This document shows positions 50,675-59,806 of a stretch of 64,000 nt of DNA, piece after piece. The position numbers were made by a program, and so were the translations under genes. The stretch is from Bacillota bacterium. GTDB taxonomy: Bacteria > Bacillota > Clostridia > Lachnospirales > Lachnospiraceae. The stretch spans positions 282,256 to 346,255 of the forward strand of contig JAEWSH010000133.1 of assembly GCA_023398375.1 (NCBI GenBank). The letters run 5' to 3'. Position 1 is the first letter of the stretch. The number at the start of each line of letters is the position of its first letter. The notes under the pieces were generated by a model that saw nothing but the letters and a program-made list of their open reading frames with translations, was not told where the DNA came from and made no database searches.

Positions 50675-52816
50675 ATGTTTGGATTTATAAAGCAAAGAAG
50701 TAATTCAAAAATAAATAAATTTGCACCGAAATGCTTATCTGTAGAATATGGTAAAAGTATTAATCAAGTAGATGGAATGCTTAAGGAAGAACCTGACTGT
50801 ATTGTAACACGGCATTTCTATAAAGCATACTCAGGAAATAAGTTACATTTAGTAGATATGACATATGAATATCAAGTTGCAACATATTCTATGCAAAGAG
50901 ACTTCAAGTATCTATATACATATGATTATCAAAGAGAACAGAATTGGTCTACTTATAATCATGACTTTGATCAAAATGAACCATTTAGACAAGGAAAATA
51001 CTTATTTGAAAAAGAATGCTATTTTCGCATAGTATTACGAAAAAAAGATAGGGGTACAATCGAAGAAGCTGAGATAGAACGAATAAATGATATTATACGA
51101 TATGATACAATCGCTGACAAACATGAAAAAGTTATAAAACTATATTTTGAAAAAGAAGTATCTAATACAGTAAATACAATTTATGAAAAAAGTAAAAAGA
51201 AATCATTAGTAGTTGCTTTGTTATCAGATTCACATTATGTTGTAAATGGAACATGGGAAGATACCAAGAATAACATAGCAAAAGTAAATATGCAAGTAGG
51301 ATTCGATGCGATTATTCATCTTGGAGATATTACAGATGGTATTCTATCCAAGAAGATGTGTATTGACTATACTGAGAAAGTGTTAGGAGATCTAAGGGAA
51401 AATCATATTCCGGTATATCTTACTATTGGCAATCACGATACGAATTATTTCTATAATAATCCTGAAAATCTGACTCATGAAGAACAATATGCAATATACG
51501 GCAGATATAATGACAGATATGTATGTAGAGAAAATAATCAATTATGGTATTATGTTGACTTCGAAAATGTGAAACTCCGAGGTGTTTTTTTATACGCATT
51601 TGACCATAGAGAAAAAATACGATATGGCTACTATGAAGAAGAAGTAGAATGGGTAGCAAAGGTATTAGATCATACCCCGGACGGATATAAAGTAATTATT
51701 TTCAGTCATGATGCTCCATTGGCAAGTCTGGATTATTGGGCGAGTGATATTAGAAATGGGAATAATTTGGTAAAGGTTCTTGAATCATATCATGCCAAGG
51801 AAAATAAATGTGTGATGGCATTTATTCATGGACATACACATGCGGACTATGTATATACAGAGAGAAGTTTTCCTATTATATCCATTGGATGTTCTAAATG
51901 TGAATACTTTCCGGATAAGAAAATAGAAGAATCCATTCGTTATGAACGCGAATTAGATAGTGTTACACAAGAATTGTGGGACACTATGATTATTACACCT
52001 GAAGATGACAAGATTGACTTTGTTAGATTTGGAGCTGGAGTTGATAGAACAGTAGACTGTAGTTATTGGAGAAAAAAACAGATGAGAAGAACAAAAGTAT
52101 GGGCTCATAGAGGGGCATCCGGGTATGCACCTGAGAATACCATTCCAGCATTTCAAAAGGCAATTGATATGTCGGCAGATGGCGTGGAATTAGATGTGCA
52201 ACTGACAAAGGACGGGCAGATTGTAGTAATCCATGATGAGACAATTAATAGAGTAAGCGATGGAGAAGGATATGTAGCAGATTATACATTGGAAGAATTA
52301 CGTCAGTTCAACTTTAATAGGACCCATCCGGAATATGAGAAAGTGAACATTCCTACATTAGAAGAAGTTTTGGATTTATTTAAGGATACAAAACATATGA
52401 TAAACATTGAGTTAAAGACAGGCGTAAATTTCTATGAAGGAATTGAAGAAAAGACGGTAGCTTTGGTAAAAGAAAAGGGAATGCAAGAACGCGTTATATA
52501 TTCATCTTTCAATCATTATTCTGTTATGAAAGTAAAAGAAATTGATCCGCAGGCAAAGACTGGATTTTTAGATATGGATGGTATTCTGAATATAGCGGAA
52601 TACGGAAAAGAACATGGTGTAGACGCACTGCATCCGTGGATTATGAATATGCAGTATCCAAATTTTGTAAGGAATGCAAAAAGGAATGGGCTTGCCATTC
52701 ATGTTTGGACAGTCAATACGGAAATCGATATGAAGAAAATGGTTGAGATGGAAGTGGATGCAATCATTACTAATTATCCAGATAAAGCTATTGAAATTAT
52801 AGAAAATATAGTATGA
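50675..52816 (+). CDS. Fusion: metallophosphoesterase and glycerophosphodiester phosphodiesterase
   Basis: Protein of 713 residues. The first 170 residues have no recognised domain. Residues about 175-440 form a calcineurin-like phosphoesterase: LLSDSHYV, HLGDITDG, IGNHDTN (near 252), FSHDAP and HGHTH (about 384-388). Residues about 472-713 are a GDPD domain: WAHRGASGYAPENT, DGVELDVQLTKDGQIVVIHDE and INIELKTG. No signal peptide is visible, so it is probably cytoplasmic. It may recycle or trim glycerophospho-type substituents linked to the LicD and TagD-like products of its neighbours. The pairing of both hydrolase folds in one chain is uncommon. Confidence 0.87.
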   Translation: MFGFIKQRSNSKINKFAPKCLSVEYGKSINQVDGMLKEEPDCIVTRHFYKAYSGNKLHLVDMTYEYQVATYSMQRDFKYLYTYDYQREQNWSTYNHDFDQNEPFRQGKYLFEKECYFRIVLRKKDRGTIEEAEIERINDIIRYDTIADKHEKVIKLYFEKEVSNTVNTIYEKSKKKSLVVALLSDSHYVVNGTWEDTKNNIAKVNMQVGFDAIIHLGDITDGILSKKMCIDYTEKVLGDLRENHIPVYLTIGNHDTNYFYNNPENLTHEEQYAIYGRYNDRYVCRENNQLWYYVDFENVKLRGVFLYAFDHREKIRYGYYEEEVEWVAKVLDHTPDGYKVIIFSHDAPLASLDYWASDIRNGNNLVKVLESYHAKENKCVMAFIHGHTHADYVYTERSFPIISIGCSKCEYFPDKKIEESIRYERELDSVTQELWDTMIITPEDDKIDFVRFGAGVDRTVDCSYWRKKQMRRTKVWAHRGASGYAPENTIPAFQKAIDMSADGVELDVQLTKDGQIVVIHDETINRVSDGEGYVADYTLEELRQFNFNRTHPEYEKVNIPTLEEVLDLFKDTKHMINIELKTGVNFYEGIEEKTVALVKEKGMQERVIYSSFNHYSVMKVKEIDPQAKTGFLDMDGILNIAEYGKEHGVDALHPWIMNMQYPNFVRNAKRNGLAIHVWTVNTEIDMKKMVEMEVDAIITNYPDKAIEIIENIV

Positions 52817-52834
52817 AGAAATAAGGGAGTTAAC

Positions 52835-53647
52835 ATGATAGAGCTCGATAAATCCACGTTAAGGAAATTGCAGTTAATTGAATTGGAAATGTTAATAGAA
52901 GTTGACCGCATCTGTAGAAAGTGTAATATAAAATATAGCATTATAGCAGGAACGTTATTAGGTGCTATTAGGCATTGCGGTTTTATTCCGTGGGACGATG
53001 ATGCAGATGTAGGAATGTTAAGGGAAGAGTATGAAAAATTTAGAACAGCTTGTGAAACAGAATTAGATACTTCAAAATTTTATTTCCAAGATCATAGAAA
53101 CACGTATGGATATCGTTGGGGATATGGTAAGATCCGCCGAAAGGATACGGTGTTTCTTAGGGAGCATCAAGAGCATATGCCTTATGAACAAGGTGTTTTT
53201 ATAGATGTGTTCCCATTGGATGGAGTACCTCAAAACAAGGTCTCATTTAAGATACACAATTTGAAATGTTATTGTTTTAGAAGGGTATTGTGGTCGGCAG
53301 TGGGTAGGATTCATGAAAAGAACATAATATATAAGAGGTTATATAACATTTTGTATATGATACCTCTAGATTTTATTTTTGCGGAATATGAAAAATTTGT
53401 AAATAAGAGTAATAGTAAATATAAAAATAAAGTAAGAGCACTTACTTTTCCGTTACCTAAGTATGGAATGTTAGCTGAAAAGTCTTGGTTTATTAACCAA
53501 AACGAGTATGAGTTTGAAAAACATAAATTTTATGGAGTTGAAGAATATGATAAATATCTTATATATAAATTTGGGAATTATAAAATTTTACCACCAGAAA
53601 ACGAAAGAAAAACGCACCCGGTATCAAAAATCAAGTTGGTAGACTAA
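52835..53647 (+). CDS. LicD-family phosphotransferase
   Basis: Protein of 270 residues. LLGAIRHCGFIPWDDDADVG contains the acidic WDDDAD motif (residues 53-58) of the LicD nucleotidyltransferase-like fold, and GVFIDVFPLDGVPQN is the second family block. LicD proteins move phosphocholine or another phosphoalcohol from a CDP-alcohol onto a sugar. The TagD-like fusion upstream could provide such a donor; the GDPD fusion could act on the product. No choline uptake or kinase genes are in the window, so phosphocholine itself is not specially supported. Confidence 0.92.
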   Translation: MIELDKSTLRKLQLIELEMLIEVDRICRKCNIKYSIIAGTLLGAIRHCGFIPWDDDADVGMLREEYEKFRTACETELDTSKFYFQDHRNTYGYRWGYGKIRRKDTVFLREHQEHMPYEQGVFIDVFPLDGVPQNKVSFKIHNLKCYCFRRVLWSAVGRIHEKNIIYKRLYNILYMIPLDFIFAEYEKFVNKSNSKYKNKVRALTFPLPKYGMLAEKSWFINQNEYEFEKHKFYGVEEYDKYLIYKFGNYKILPPENERKTHPVSKIKLVD

Positions 53648-53667
53648 TGAACGTGAGGTTTTTAGAA

Positions 53668-54507
53668 ATGAAAGAAAAAGCAGTAATTTTTGGAGCAAGT
53701 GGGACTGCAAAACGAGTTTATGAAATGGTTAAAAATGATTATGAAATACTTTGTTTTGTTGATAATGACGAAGAAAAATGGGGAACAAAATTTATAGAGG
53801 AATTAGATATACAGAAGCCGAATAAATTTATTTTTGAAACATGCGATGCTATTATTATTGCAACAATAATGGGACTTGAAGAAGTTTCTAAACAGTTAGA
53901 AAAAATGAATATTCCTGTGTCAAAAATCAGAAAAAATTATACAGAAATATCTGTAAAATCAAGAATTTCGTTTTTAAAAAGATTCTCAGAATTAATATAT
54001 AGTAATGAGATAGATGGCGCTGTTGCAGAGGCCGGAGTATTTAGAGGAGAGTTTGCAAAAGAGATTAATCATTATTTTTATGACAGAAAGTGTTATTTAT
54101 TTGATACTTTTGAAGGATTTAATAAAAACGACTTTAAATATGAAATGGAAAAATCATATACAGATGCAACACATTTTAAGAATACTTCGCAAGATTTTGT
54201 GTATGAAAAAATGCCAAATAAGAATATGATTGCAATGAAATGCGGATATTTTCCACAGACAACTAAGGGTATAGAGGATATATTTTGTTTTGTAAATTTA
54301 GATATGGATTTATATCAACCCACATTGGAAGGGTTACGTTTTTTTTACCCTAAATTAGAAAGTGGAGGAGTGATTTTAGTACATGATTATTTTTCTGAAA
54401 TATATCCAAATATTAAAAAAGCACTAAAAGACTATGAGAATGAGATAGGGTATAAATTACATAGTATGCCTATAGGAGATGATTTCAGTATAGCAATATT
54501 AAAATAA
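53668..54507 (+). CDS. TylF/MycF-type O-methyltransferase with N-terminal Rossmann domain
   Basis: ATG 53668 is chosen because GAGG lies nine bases upstream; ATG 53647, overlapping the licD stop, is an alternative. Residues about 3-90 form a small Rossmann-like domain (AVIFGASGTAKRVYEMV, then CFVDNDEEKWG) that also occurs in three other proteins of this region. The rest is a TylF-like SAM-dependent methyltransferase: VAEAGVFRGEFAKEI, LFDTFEGF, FVNLDMDLYQPTLEGL and VLVHDYF with metal-binding acids. It probably methylates a sugar hydroxyl; TylF and MycF act on macrolide sugars. Confidence 0.85.
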   Translation: MKEKAVIFGASGTAKRVYEMVKNDYEILCFVDNDEEKWGTKFIEELDIQKPNKFIFETCDAIIIATIMGLEEVSKQLEKMNIPVSKIRKNYTEISVKSRISFLKRFSELIYSNEIDGAVAEAGVFRGEFAKEINHYFYDRKCYLFDTFEGFNKNDFKYEMEKSYTDATHFKNTSQDFVYEKMPNKNMIAMKCGYFPQTTKGIEDIFCFVNLDMDLYQPTLEGLRFFYPKLESGGVILVHDYFSEIYPNIKKALKDYENEIGYKLHSMPIGDDFSIAILK

Positions 54508-54531
54508 ATTATAAATGTTTGAGATGAAAAG

Positions 54532-55491
54532 ATGAAAAAAGATAAAATATCAATTATTATTCCGATATATAATTCTATTGATTATATATCAAGATGTTTG
54601 AAAAGCGTCCAAGAACAGACCTATGAAAACCTTGAGGTTATTTGTATTGACGATGGTTCCTCTGACGGTACTGCTGAGATAGTAGATGATTTTGCTAAAA
54701 TGGATAAAAGGTTTATAGTAATTCACCAGTCAAATAAAGGTGAAAGCAATGCAAGAAATACGGGATTAAAAACCATGACAGGTACATATATCGCATTTAT
54801 AGATTGCGATGACTGGATTGAACCTCAAATGTATGAAGTTCTTGAAAAATATATACGCGAGAAGAAAGTTGACATGGTGGCTTCAAGTTGGTTTAGGGAT
54901 ACAGATTCAGAAAGTGTAGAAATAAAAAATAGCGTATCTGTAGAAGAAGATGTTTTTAATAGAGAAAGTTTGCTTCAATACATATATATGAGAGATTCAT
55001 ATAGAGGATTTTCCTACATGTGGAATAAACTTTATAGGAGAGATCTATTTTTTGATAATGAAGAAAACTTAATATTATTTGATGAAGGTTTAAAATTAGG
55101 TGGTGATGTTCTGTATCTTGCGCGATTAGTACTAAATACAAAAACTGCTTATTATATAGAAAGAGCTTTTTATCATTATTATCAGCGAAAAATATCAAGC
55201 TGTCACACAAAAGATATATCTAAACTTAGAGATTGGTTAATAGCATATCAAAAAGTCATTCGGTATATTAACGATAATAATATTGAAACAAAGGCTTTGA
55301 TATGGATTAAGCGATTTTTGGTATATCATAGTAGTAATGTGGCTGAATTCGCATATGAGCAAAAAAATAAATCAGCCTTAGTGGAATGTCAAAATATTAT
55401 GAAAATGTATGAAAATGAATATAAAAAAACAAATTTAGATAATCTAGAAAGACTGAAAAGATACGAGCATATCGTGTCATATAAATTATAA
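54532..55491 (+). CDS. GT2-family glycosyltransferase
   Basis: GT-A enzyme of 319 residues: ISIIIPIYNSIDYISRCLKS, CIDDGSSDGTAEI near residue 42 and FIDCDDWIEPQMYE near residue 93 as metal site. The C-terminal helical part (about 200-319) resembles the GT2 protein at 9434. It probably adds a sugar to the repeat unit in the cytoplasm; donor unknown. Spacing to its neighbours is about 20 bases on both sides, consistent with one transcript. Confidence 0.9.
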   Translation: MKKDKISIIIPIYNSIDYISRCLKSVQEQTYENLEVICIDDGSSDGTAEIVDDFAKMDKRFIVIHQSNKGESNARNTGLKTMTGTYIAFIDCDDWIEPQMYEVLEKYIREKKVDMVASSWFRDTDSESVEIKNSVSVEEDVFNRESLLQYIYMRDSYRGFSYMWNKLYRRDLFFDNEENLILFDEGLKLGGDVLYLARLVLNTKTAYYIERAFYHYYQRKISSCHTKDISKLRDWLIAYQKVIRYINDNNIETKALIWIKRFLVYHSSNVAEFAYEQKNKSALVECQNIMKMYENEYKKTNLDNLERLKRYEHIVSYKL

Positions 55492-55510
55492 GAAAAGAAA
55501 AGGAAATGTA

Positions 55511-56659
55511 ATGAAAACAAAAAGCAAAGGTCATGAATTTGATGAAATGTATAAAAATATACTTCATAAAAAGAAATTTTATCTGTTTGGAGCAGGGGAT
55601 TATGGAAATCAATTTATTAAAATAATGCAGGATGAAATCAATATTTGTGGATACATTGACAATGATAAAGAAAAAAATGGTAAATTTATAAACGGTATTC
55701 CATGTTGTATATTAAATGAAGCAGAAAAAGATCCTAGTATAGGGATAATCGTTACAATGTCGCAGATTGCAAGAAAAGCTCCAATAGTTCAATTGAACAA
55801 TGAAAATTATAAGGAAAATATAGATTATTTTATTATAGAAGAATTTCTATCTGTTTATTATGTGTATAAATACAATAAGGTATATTTTTCGTCAATTTCT
55901 TTTTTACCAAGTACAATTTGTAATTTAAAATGTAAACATTGCTTGAATTTTAATCCATATGCAGAAAAATTTTATGTGCGTGAATGGGAGGATCTAGTCC
56001 GAGATGTGGATTTGTTCTTTTCCTGTGTGGATAGGATTATGCTTTTTCACATTAGCGGAGGAGAGCCGATGCTTTATAAGCATACAGCAGAATTGATTAA
56101 GTATATTTCAGATAACTATGGTGAAAGAATCGATACATTGCGTACAGTGACAAATGGGACTGTTGTACCAAATAAAGAGATGTTAGAAACATTAAGCAAA
56201 TGCAACGTTGAAGTTACTGTTGATGATTATAGAGCAGCTGTTCCACAGTATAATGAAAATTTTGAACAGTTAATTAGTGGATTAAAAAAATATAATATCA
56301 GGCATTACATAAATAGTGTTGATACTTGGATTGATTTGGCACCAGAAAGAACAGATTTATCGGAATATACTGAGGAAGACATGCAGAATCATTTTAATAA
56401 TTGCTGTCAGTCTTGGCAAGAACTCAGAGACGGAAAATTATATACTTGCAATTATGCAGCATATGCAGCGGTTGCTGGATTATGTAATGATTCAAAGGAA
56501 GAAAAATATGATTTACAAAAATTTTCTCCTAATAAAAGGAAAGAGTTAATTGAATTTAGACTTGGATATACGGAGAAAGGATATACTAATTTTTGTAGAC
56601 ATTGTTTAGGATTTAGTGATAAGAATACGAATATTGTATTACCTGCTGTTCAAGTTTAA
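55511..56659 (+). CDS. Radical SAM protein with N-terminal Rossmann domain
   Basis: Protein of 382 residues. Residues about 20-105 are a Rossmann-like domain (KFYLFGAGDYGNQFIKIMQD, CGYIDNDKEKNGK) related to those at 53668, 58437 and 59807. The radical SAM domain follows, with Cys137-x3-Cys141-x2-Cys144 (CNLKCKHC) and SGGEPMLY. Additional C-terminal cysteines (NNCCQSW, YTCNYA, FCRHCLGF) may hold auxiliary clusters. It could be an oxidoreductase or epimerase acting on a sugar or a sugar-linked group. Nothing similar to a peptide precursor is encoded nearby. Confidence 0.87.
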   Translation: MKTKSKGHEFDEMYKNILHKKKFYLFGAGDYGNQFIKIMQDEINICGYIDNDKEKNGKFINGIPCCILNEAEKDPSIGIIVTMSQIARKAPIVQLNNENYKENIDYFIIEEFLSVYYVYKYNKVYFSSISFLPSTICNLKCKHCLNFNPYAEKFYVREWEDLVRDVDLFFSCVDRIMLFHISGGEPMLYKHTAELIKYISDNYGERIDTLRTVTNGTVVPNKEMLETLSKCNVEVTVDDYRAAVPQYNENFEQLISGLKKYNIRHYINSVDTWIDLAPERTDLSEYTEEDMQNHFNNCCQSWQELRDGKLYTCNYAAYAAVAGLCNDSKEEKYDLQKFSPNKRKELIEFRLGYTEKGYTNFCRHCLGFSDKNTNIVLPAVQV

Positions 56660-56678
56660 AAATAGAATATGAATTATC

Positions 56679-56706
56679 TTGTATTGTAATCTGGAAATTT
56701 TATATT
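56679..56706 (+). promoter_or_regulatory. Possible promoter ahead of the GT4 gene
   Basis: TTGTAT (56679-56684), 16-base spacer, TATATT (56701-56706) in the 74-base gap. The A/T-rich background makes chance matches common, so support is weak. Confidence 0.3.
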
Positions 56707-56733
56707 TTATGACAAGGACTAGGAGAGTGTGAT

Positions 56734-57819
56734 ATGAATATAGGAATTATTTATGGTATGGGTGAGAAAAAAATTGTGGGGGTTTCTAATGCATTTATAG
56801 GTATTATGCAAGAGATTTTAAAAATGGATTTAAACAATGAATACTATTCGTTATATGATAATTATTATAAATTGCCCATGCATATAGAAAAAAATATTAT
56901 TAAAACAAATGATTTTAATGAAAATTACGATTATTATTGTTTTCTGCATAATATTGATATCTTACATTCATATTGGGAGGCTTTTTATGGTATTAAAAGT
57001 AAATGTTATAAAATACTAACATGTTATGATTTGATTCCACTTGTTAAAAAAGAATGGCATCCAGGTTTATATGATTATTTTAATGAATCACTCAGGCATT
57101 CAGCACAGGAAGCGGATAAAATTATTGCTATTTCTGAGTATACTAAAAAAGATTTAGTTAATTATTACAATTTGAAGCCGGAAAAAATAGAAGTTATTTA
57201 TTTAGGAAACAAAGAACAGAAAATAGATAGAAAAAAAGAAGATAATCGGGAAAAAAATATTATTCCGATTGAGGAAGAGTACATTTTAGGAGTTAGTTCA
57301 TTAGTTAAATATAAGAATTTTGACCGGATGGTTGAAGCTTTCATACTTTTTAAAGAAAGACATCGACATAGCAACTTGAAATTGATAATTACAGGAAAAA
57401 CTGCATGGGATGGACTCAATAAAAAAAGCATAGTTTCTTATAGAAACTATGAAAAGGATATAATATTCACAGGATATATTGATGATTATTCACTAAGCCT
57501 TTTATACAAAAACGCATTGGCATTTGTCTATGTGTCATTATACGAAGGTTTTGGATTACCAATTCTAGAGGCAATGGGACATGGAAAAGCTGTAGTGTGT
57601 TCAAATACTACATCTATGCCAGAGGTTGGTGGTGAAGCAGTTGAATATTGTAACCCGTATGAAATCGACTCTATTCAACAGGCAATAGAGAAGGTTGTTT
57701 TAAATGATGTATATAGAAAAGAGTTAGAGCAAAAAGCTATTATACAGTCTAAGCATTTTTCATATCATAAAGCAGCTGAAAAAACTATAGAAATTTATAA
57801 AAATGCTCTCAAGGGGTAG
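56734..57819 (+). CDS. GT4-family glycosyltransferase (duplicated pair, copy A)
   Basis: GT-B enzyme of 361 residues in the mannosyltransferase-like GT4 subgroup. It shows a DILHSYWEAFYGIKSKC segment, YDLIPLVKKEWHPGLYDYF, IIAISEYTKKDLVNYY, and a donor site with SLYEGFGLPILEAM and TSMPEVGGEAVEYCNPY. It is closely paralogous to the gene at 62240, and both are followed by a related small gene of unknown function. Mannose from GDP-mannose is a fair guess from the subgroup, not proven. Confidence 0.9.
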   Translation: MNIGIIYGMGEKKIVGVSNAFIGIMQEILKMDLNNEYYSLYDNYYKLPMHIEKNIIKTNDFNENYDYYCFLHNIDILHSYWEAFYGIKSKCYKILTCYDLIPLVKKEWHPGLYDYFNESLRHSAQEADKIIAISEYTKKDLVNYYNLKPEKIEVIYLGNKEQKIDRKKEDNREKNIIPIEEEYILGVSSLVKYKNFDRMVEAFILFKERHRHSNLKLIITGKTAWDGLNKKSIVSYRNYEKDIIFTGYIDDYSLSLLYKNALAFVYVSLYEGFGLPILEAMGHGKAVVCSNTTSMPEVGGEAVEYCNPYEIDSIQQAIEKVVLNDVYRKELEQKAIIQSKHFSYHKAAEKTIEIYKNALKG

Positions 57820-57822
57820 GGT

Positions 57823-58395
57823 ATGGATGATAAAAAAATAATTAAGGATTTTAATGATTTATTAGTTGATAAGGCCAATATATTTGTTGAAAAAAATATA
57901 GATTTTGATGTTTTGAAAGAATGCAATAAGGCATTAATTATTTGTTCAGGTGTATTTACAAAAGTGGGAGAGTTAATTCGGGTATTTGCTAATTATAATT
58001 CCGATGCTGAATTAATATTTATTTCGAGAGAAAAAATGCATCAACAAATTAGAAATTTTACAAAAAATCCATATGTATTTATTCCATGGGAAGAAAAGTA
58101 CTCAATAAAAGTACTAGAAGTTGTTAGAAAAGAAATATCATTAGAGAGCATAGATTCTTTTTTTTATGTATGTAAATCAGCTATTGATTTGCGGGATATT
58201 AATGTTTTAAAAATAGCTCAGGAAATAAATAAGCTTTTTTCGATTAATGTATTTAGTTATACAAGTGGAGAAGAATTGAATTTCTATAATGATATTCAAA
58301 AATATATTTGTAGTCTAAAGTGTTACAATGGGCTCATTGAATGGGTTAATGATATTATTATATCAGCAGACGATAATGTAGTAGTAAAAAATTAG
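57823..58395 (+). CDS. Small protein of unknown function (duplicated pair, copy A)
   Basis: Protein of 190 residues, start three bases after the GT4 stop. I do not recognise the family. The pattern of alternating hydrophobic strands (ALIICSGVF, AELIFISREKM, SFFYVCKSAI, INVFSYTSGEEL) and helices suggests a Rossmann-like alpha/beta fold without signal peptide or membrane segments. It resembles the gene at 63328 in length, N-terminus (VEKNIDFDVL versus VEKNIEFEKL) and overall order of blocks. Constant placement directly after a GT4 gene suggests that it works with that enzyme, perhaps as a partner subunit. Confidence 0.7.
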   Translation: MDDKKIIKDFNDLLVDKANIFVEKNIDFDVLKECNKALIICSGVFTKVGELIRVFANYNSDAELIFISREKMHQQIRNFTKNPYVFIPWEEKYSIKVLEVVRKEISLESIDSFFYVCKSAIDLRDINVLKIAQEINKLFSINVFSYTSGEELNFYNDIQKYICSLKCYNGLIEWVNDIIISADDNVVVKN

Positions 58396-58436
58396 AATAA
58401 TTGTAATTATATAAGAATTTGGGGTGTGATTAAAAT

Positions 58437-59792
58437 ATGACTGTAATTCCGGTTGTTTTTGCAACTGATAGAAATTATTTAAATCCGGTATTAGTAATGC
58501 TGGATTCATTAGTGAAAAACGCATCAGATAGTACAAAATATGAGATTTATGCTTTGATTGAAGAAAAGGATGCTATCTATTTTAAAGAAGTATTTAAAAA
58601 TTTGAATTTTAAAATTCATAAAATAAAAATTATTAAGATAGATGGAAAAGACTTTGAAAAGGTAATAATTAAAACACCTACATTAACAAAAACAACTTTT
58701 TATCGCCTGATAATTAGTGAAATATTAATAGAGAAAGATAAGTGTATATATTTAGATTGCGATATTGTTGTTAATAGCGATTTGAGGCAATTATATCAAT
58801 TGGATATTGAGGATTACTATCTAGCCGGAGTAAGAGATTATAGTTGGTGTGAAATGGCGAAGAATACACATAAGGAATATTTTTTGTCAACAGGTTTAAC
58901 AAATCCTGAAAACTATATTAATGCTGGTGTGTTATTAATGAATTTAAAAAAAATTAGAGATAATAAAATGTCTATGATTTTTTTACAGCATGCAGAAAAG
59001 GGATACTTATTAGAAGATCAAGATGTTTTAAATATTTGTTGTGAAGGAAAAATATATATATTGCCCATTAAATATAATTTTTTTACTAGATACAAAGGGG
59101 CATATTATGTTGAAAATTGTGATAAGAAAAATATAGAATATGTAATTATTCATTATGCTGGTAGTTATGCTCATCCATGGAGTAATTTTTATTGTAGAAA
59201 TAGCAAAGTATGGTGGGGCTATTTAGAAGAAGTCTTAGATAATCCGAACGAAGTAAATTATCTAAAGAATATGGCACAAGAAGATACTCAAAAAATGAAA
59301 TGGGAGTACATACTTAAAAAGTGTAAGAGCAGAAATGTTATTATTTTCGGCTTTTCGGATATAGGAAAAGAAGTTGCGAAGGATTTAATTAATGCAGGTA
59401 TTAATCTTATAGGTTTTTGTGATAATGACCCAAGGAAGAGACATAACACATATATGGATTTAGGAGTTTTAGAGAGTAAAGAAATTTTGAAATATGAGAA
59501 TGTATTAGTTATTAATACGAGTCAGTATTATTATAAAGAAATTCATCAACAACTTATTAATATGGGAATAGAGGAAAGCAATATAATTAGATATTATAAT
59601 AAGAATTCTATTTATTATGATTCTCTTGATGAGAAGTATTATTTTGAAGAATTGAAACAAATATTTATTAGAGAACAGATAGATATATTTGATGAAAAGA
59701 AAATAGATGTATTGATTAGTATTATTAAGGACAATAAAAATAGGGATGAGATTATTCAAAAATATTTCTTAAGTAATTGGTTGTTGAAATAA
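58437..59792 (+). CDS. GT8-family glycosyltransferase with C-terminal Rossmann domain
   Basis: Protein of 451 residues. The GT8 domain (about 1-270) has an N-terminal IPVVFATDRNYLNPVLVML block, YLDCDIVV with metal-binding Asp107 and Asp109, YINAGVLLMNLKKIR, DQDVLN and HYAGSYAHPW. GT8 enzymes use UDP-glucose or UDP-galactose. A second domain (about 298-395) begins NVIIFGFSDIGKEVAKDLIN and contains LIGFCDNDPRKR, the same Rossmann-like module found in three neighbouring proteins. The C-terminal 55 residues are helical and charged. Function of the added domain is unknown. Confidence 0.88.
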   Translation: MTVIPVVFATDRNYLNPVLVMLDSLVKNASDSTKYEIYALIEEKDAIYFKEVFKNLNFKIHKIKIIKIDGKDFEKVIIKTPTLTKTTFYRLIISEILIEKDKCIYLDCDIVVNSDLRQLYQLDIEDYYLAGVRDYSWCEMAKNTHKEYFLSTGLTNPENYINAGVLLMNLKKIRDNKMSMIFLQHAEKGYLLEDQDVLNICCEGKIYILPIKYNFFTRYKGAYYVENCDKKNIEYVIIHYAGSYAHPWSNFYCRNSKVWWGYLEEVLDNPNEVNYLKNMAQEDTQKMKWEYILKKCKSRNVIIFGFSDIGKEVAKDLINAGINLIGFCDNDPRKRHNTYMDLGVLESKEILKYENVLVINTSQYYYKEIHQQLINMGIEESNIIRYYNKNSIYYDSLDEKYYFEELKQIFIREQIDIFDEKKIDVLISIIKDNKNRDEIIQKYFLSNWLLK

Positions 59793-59806
59793 GGAGAAAT
59801 AGTTCT

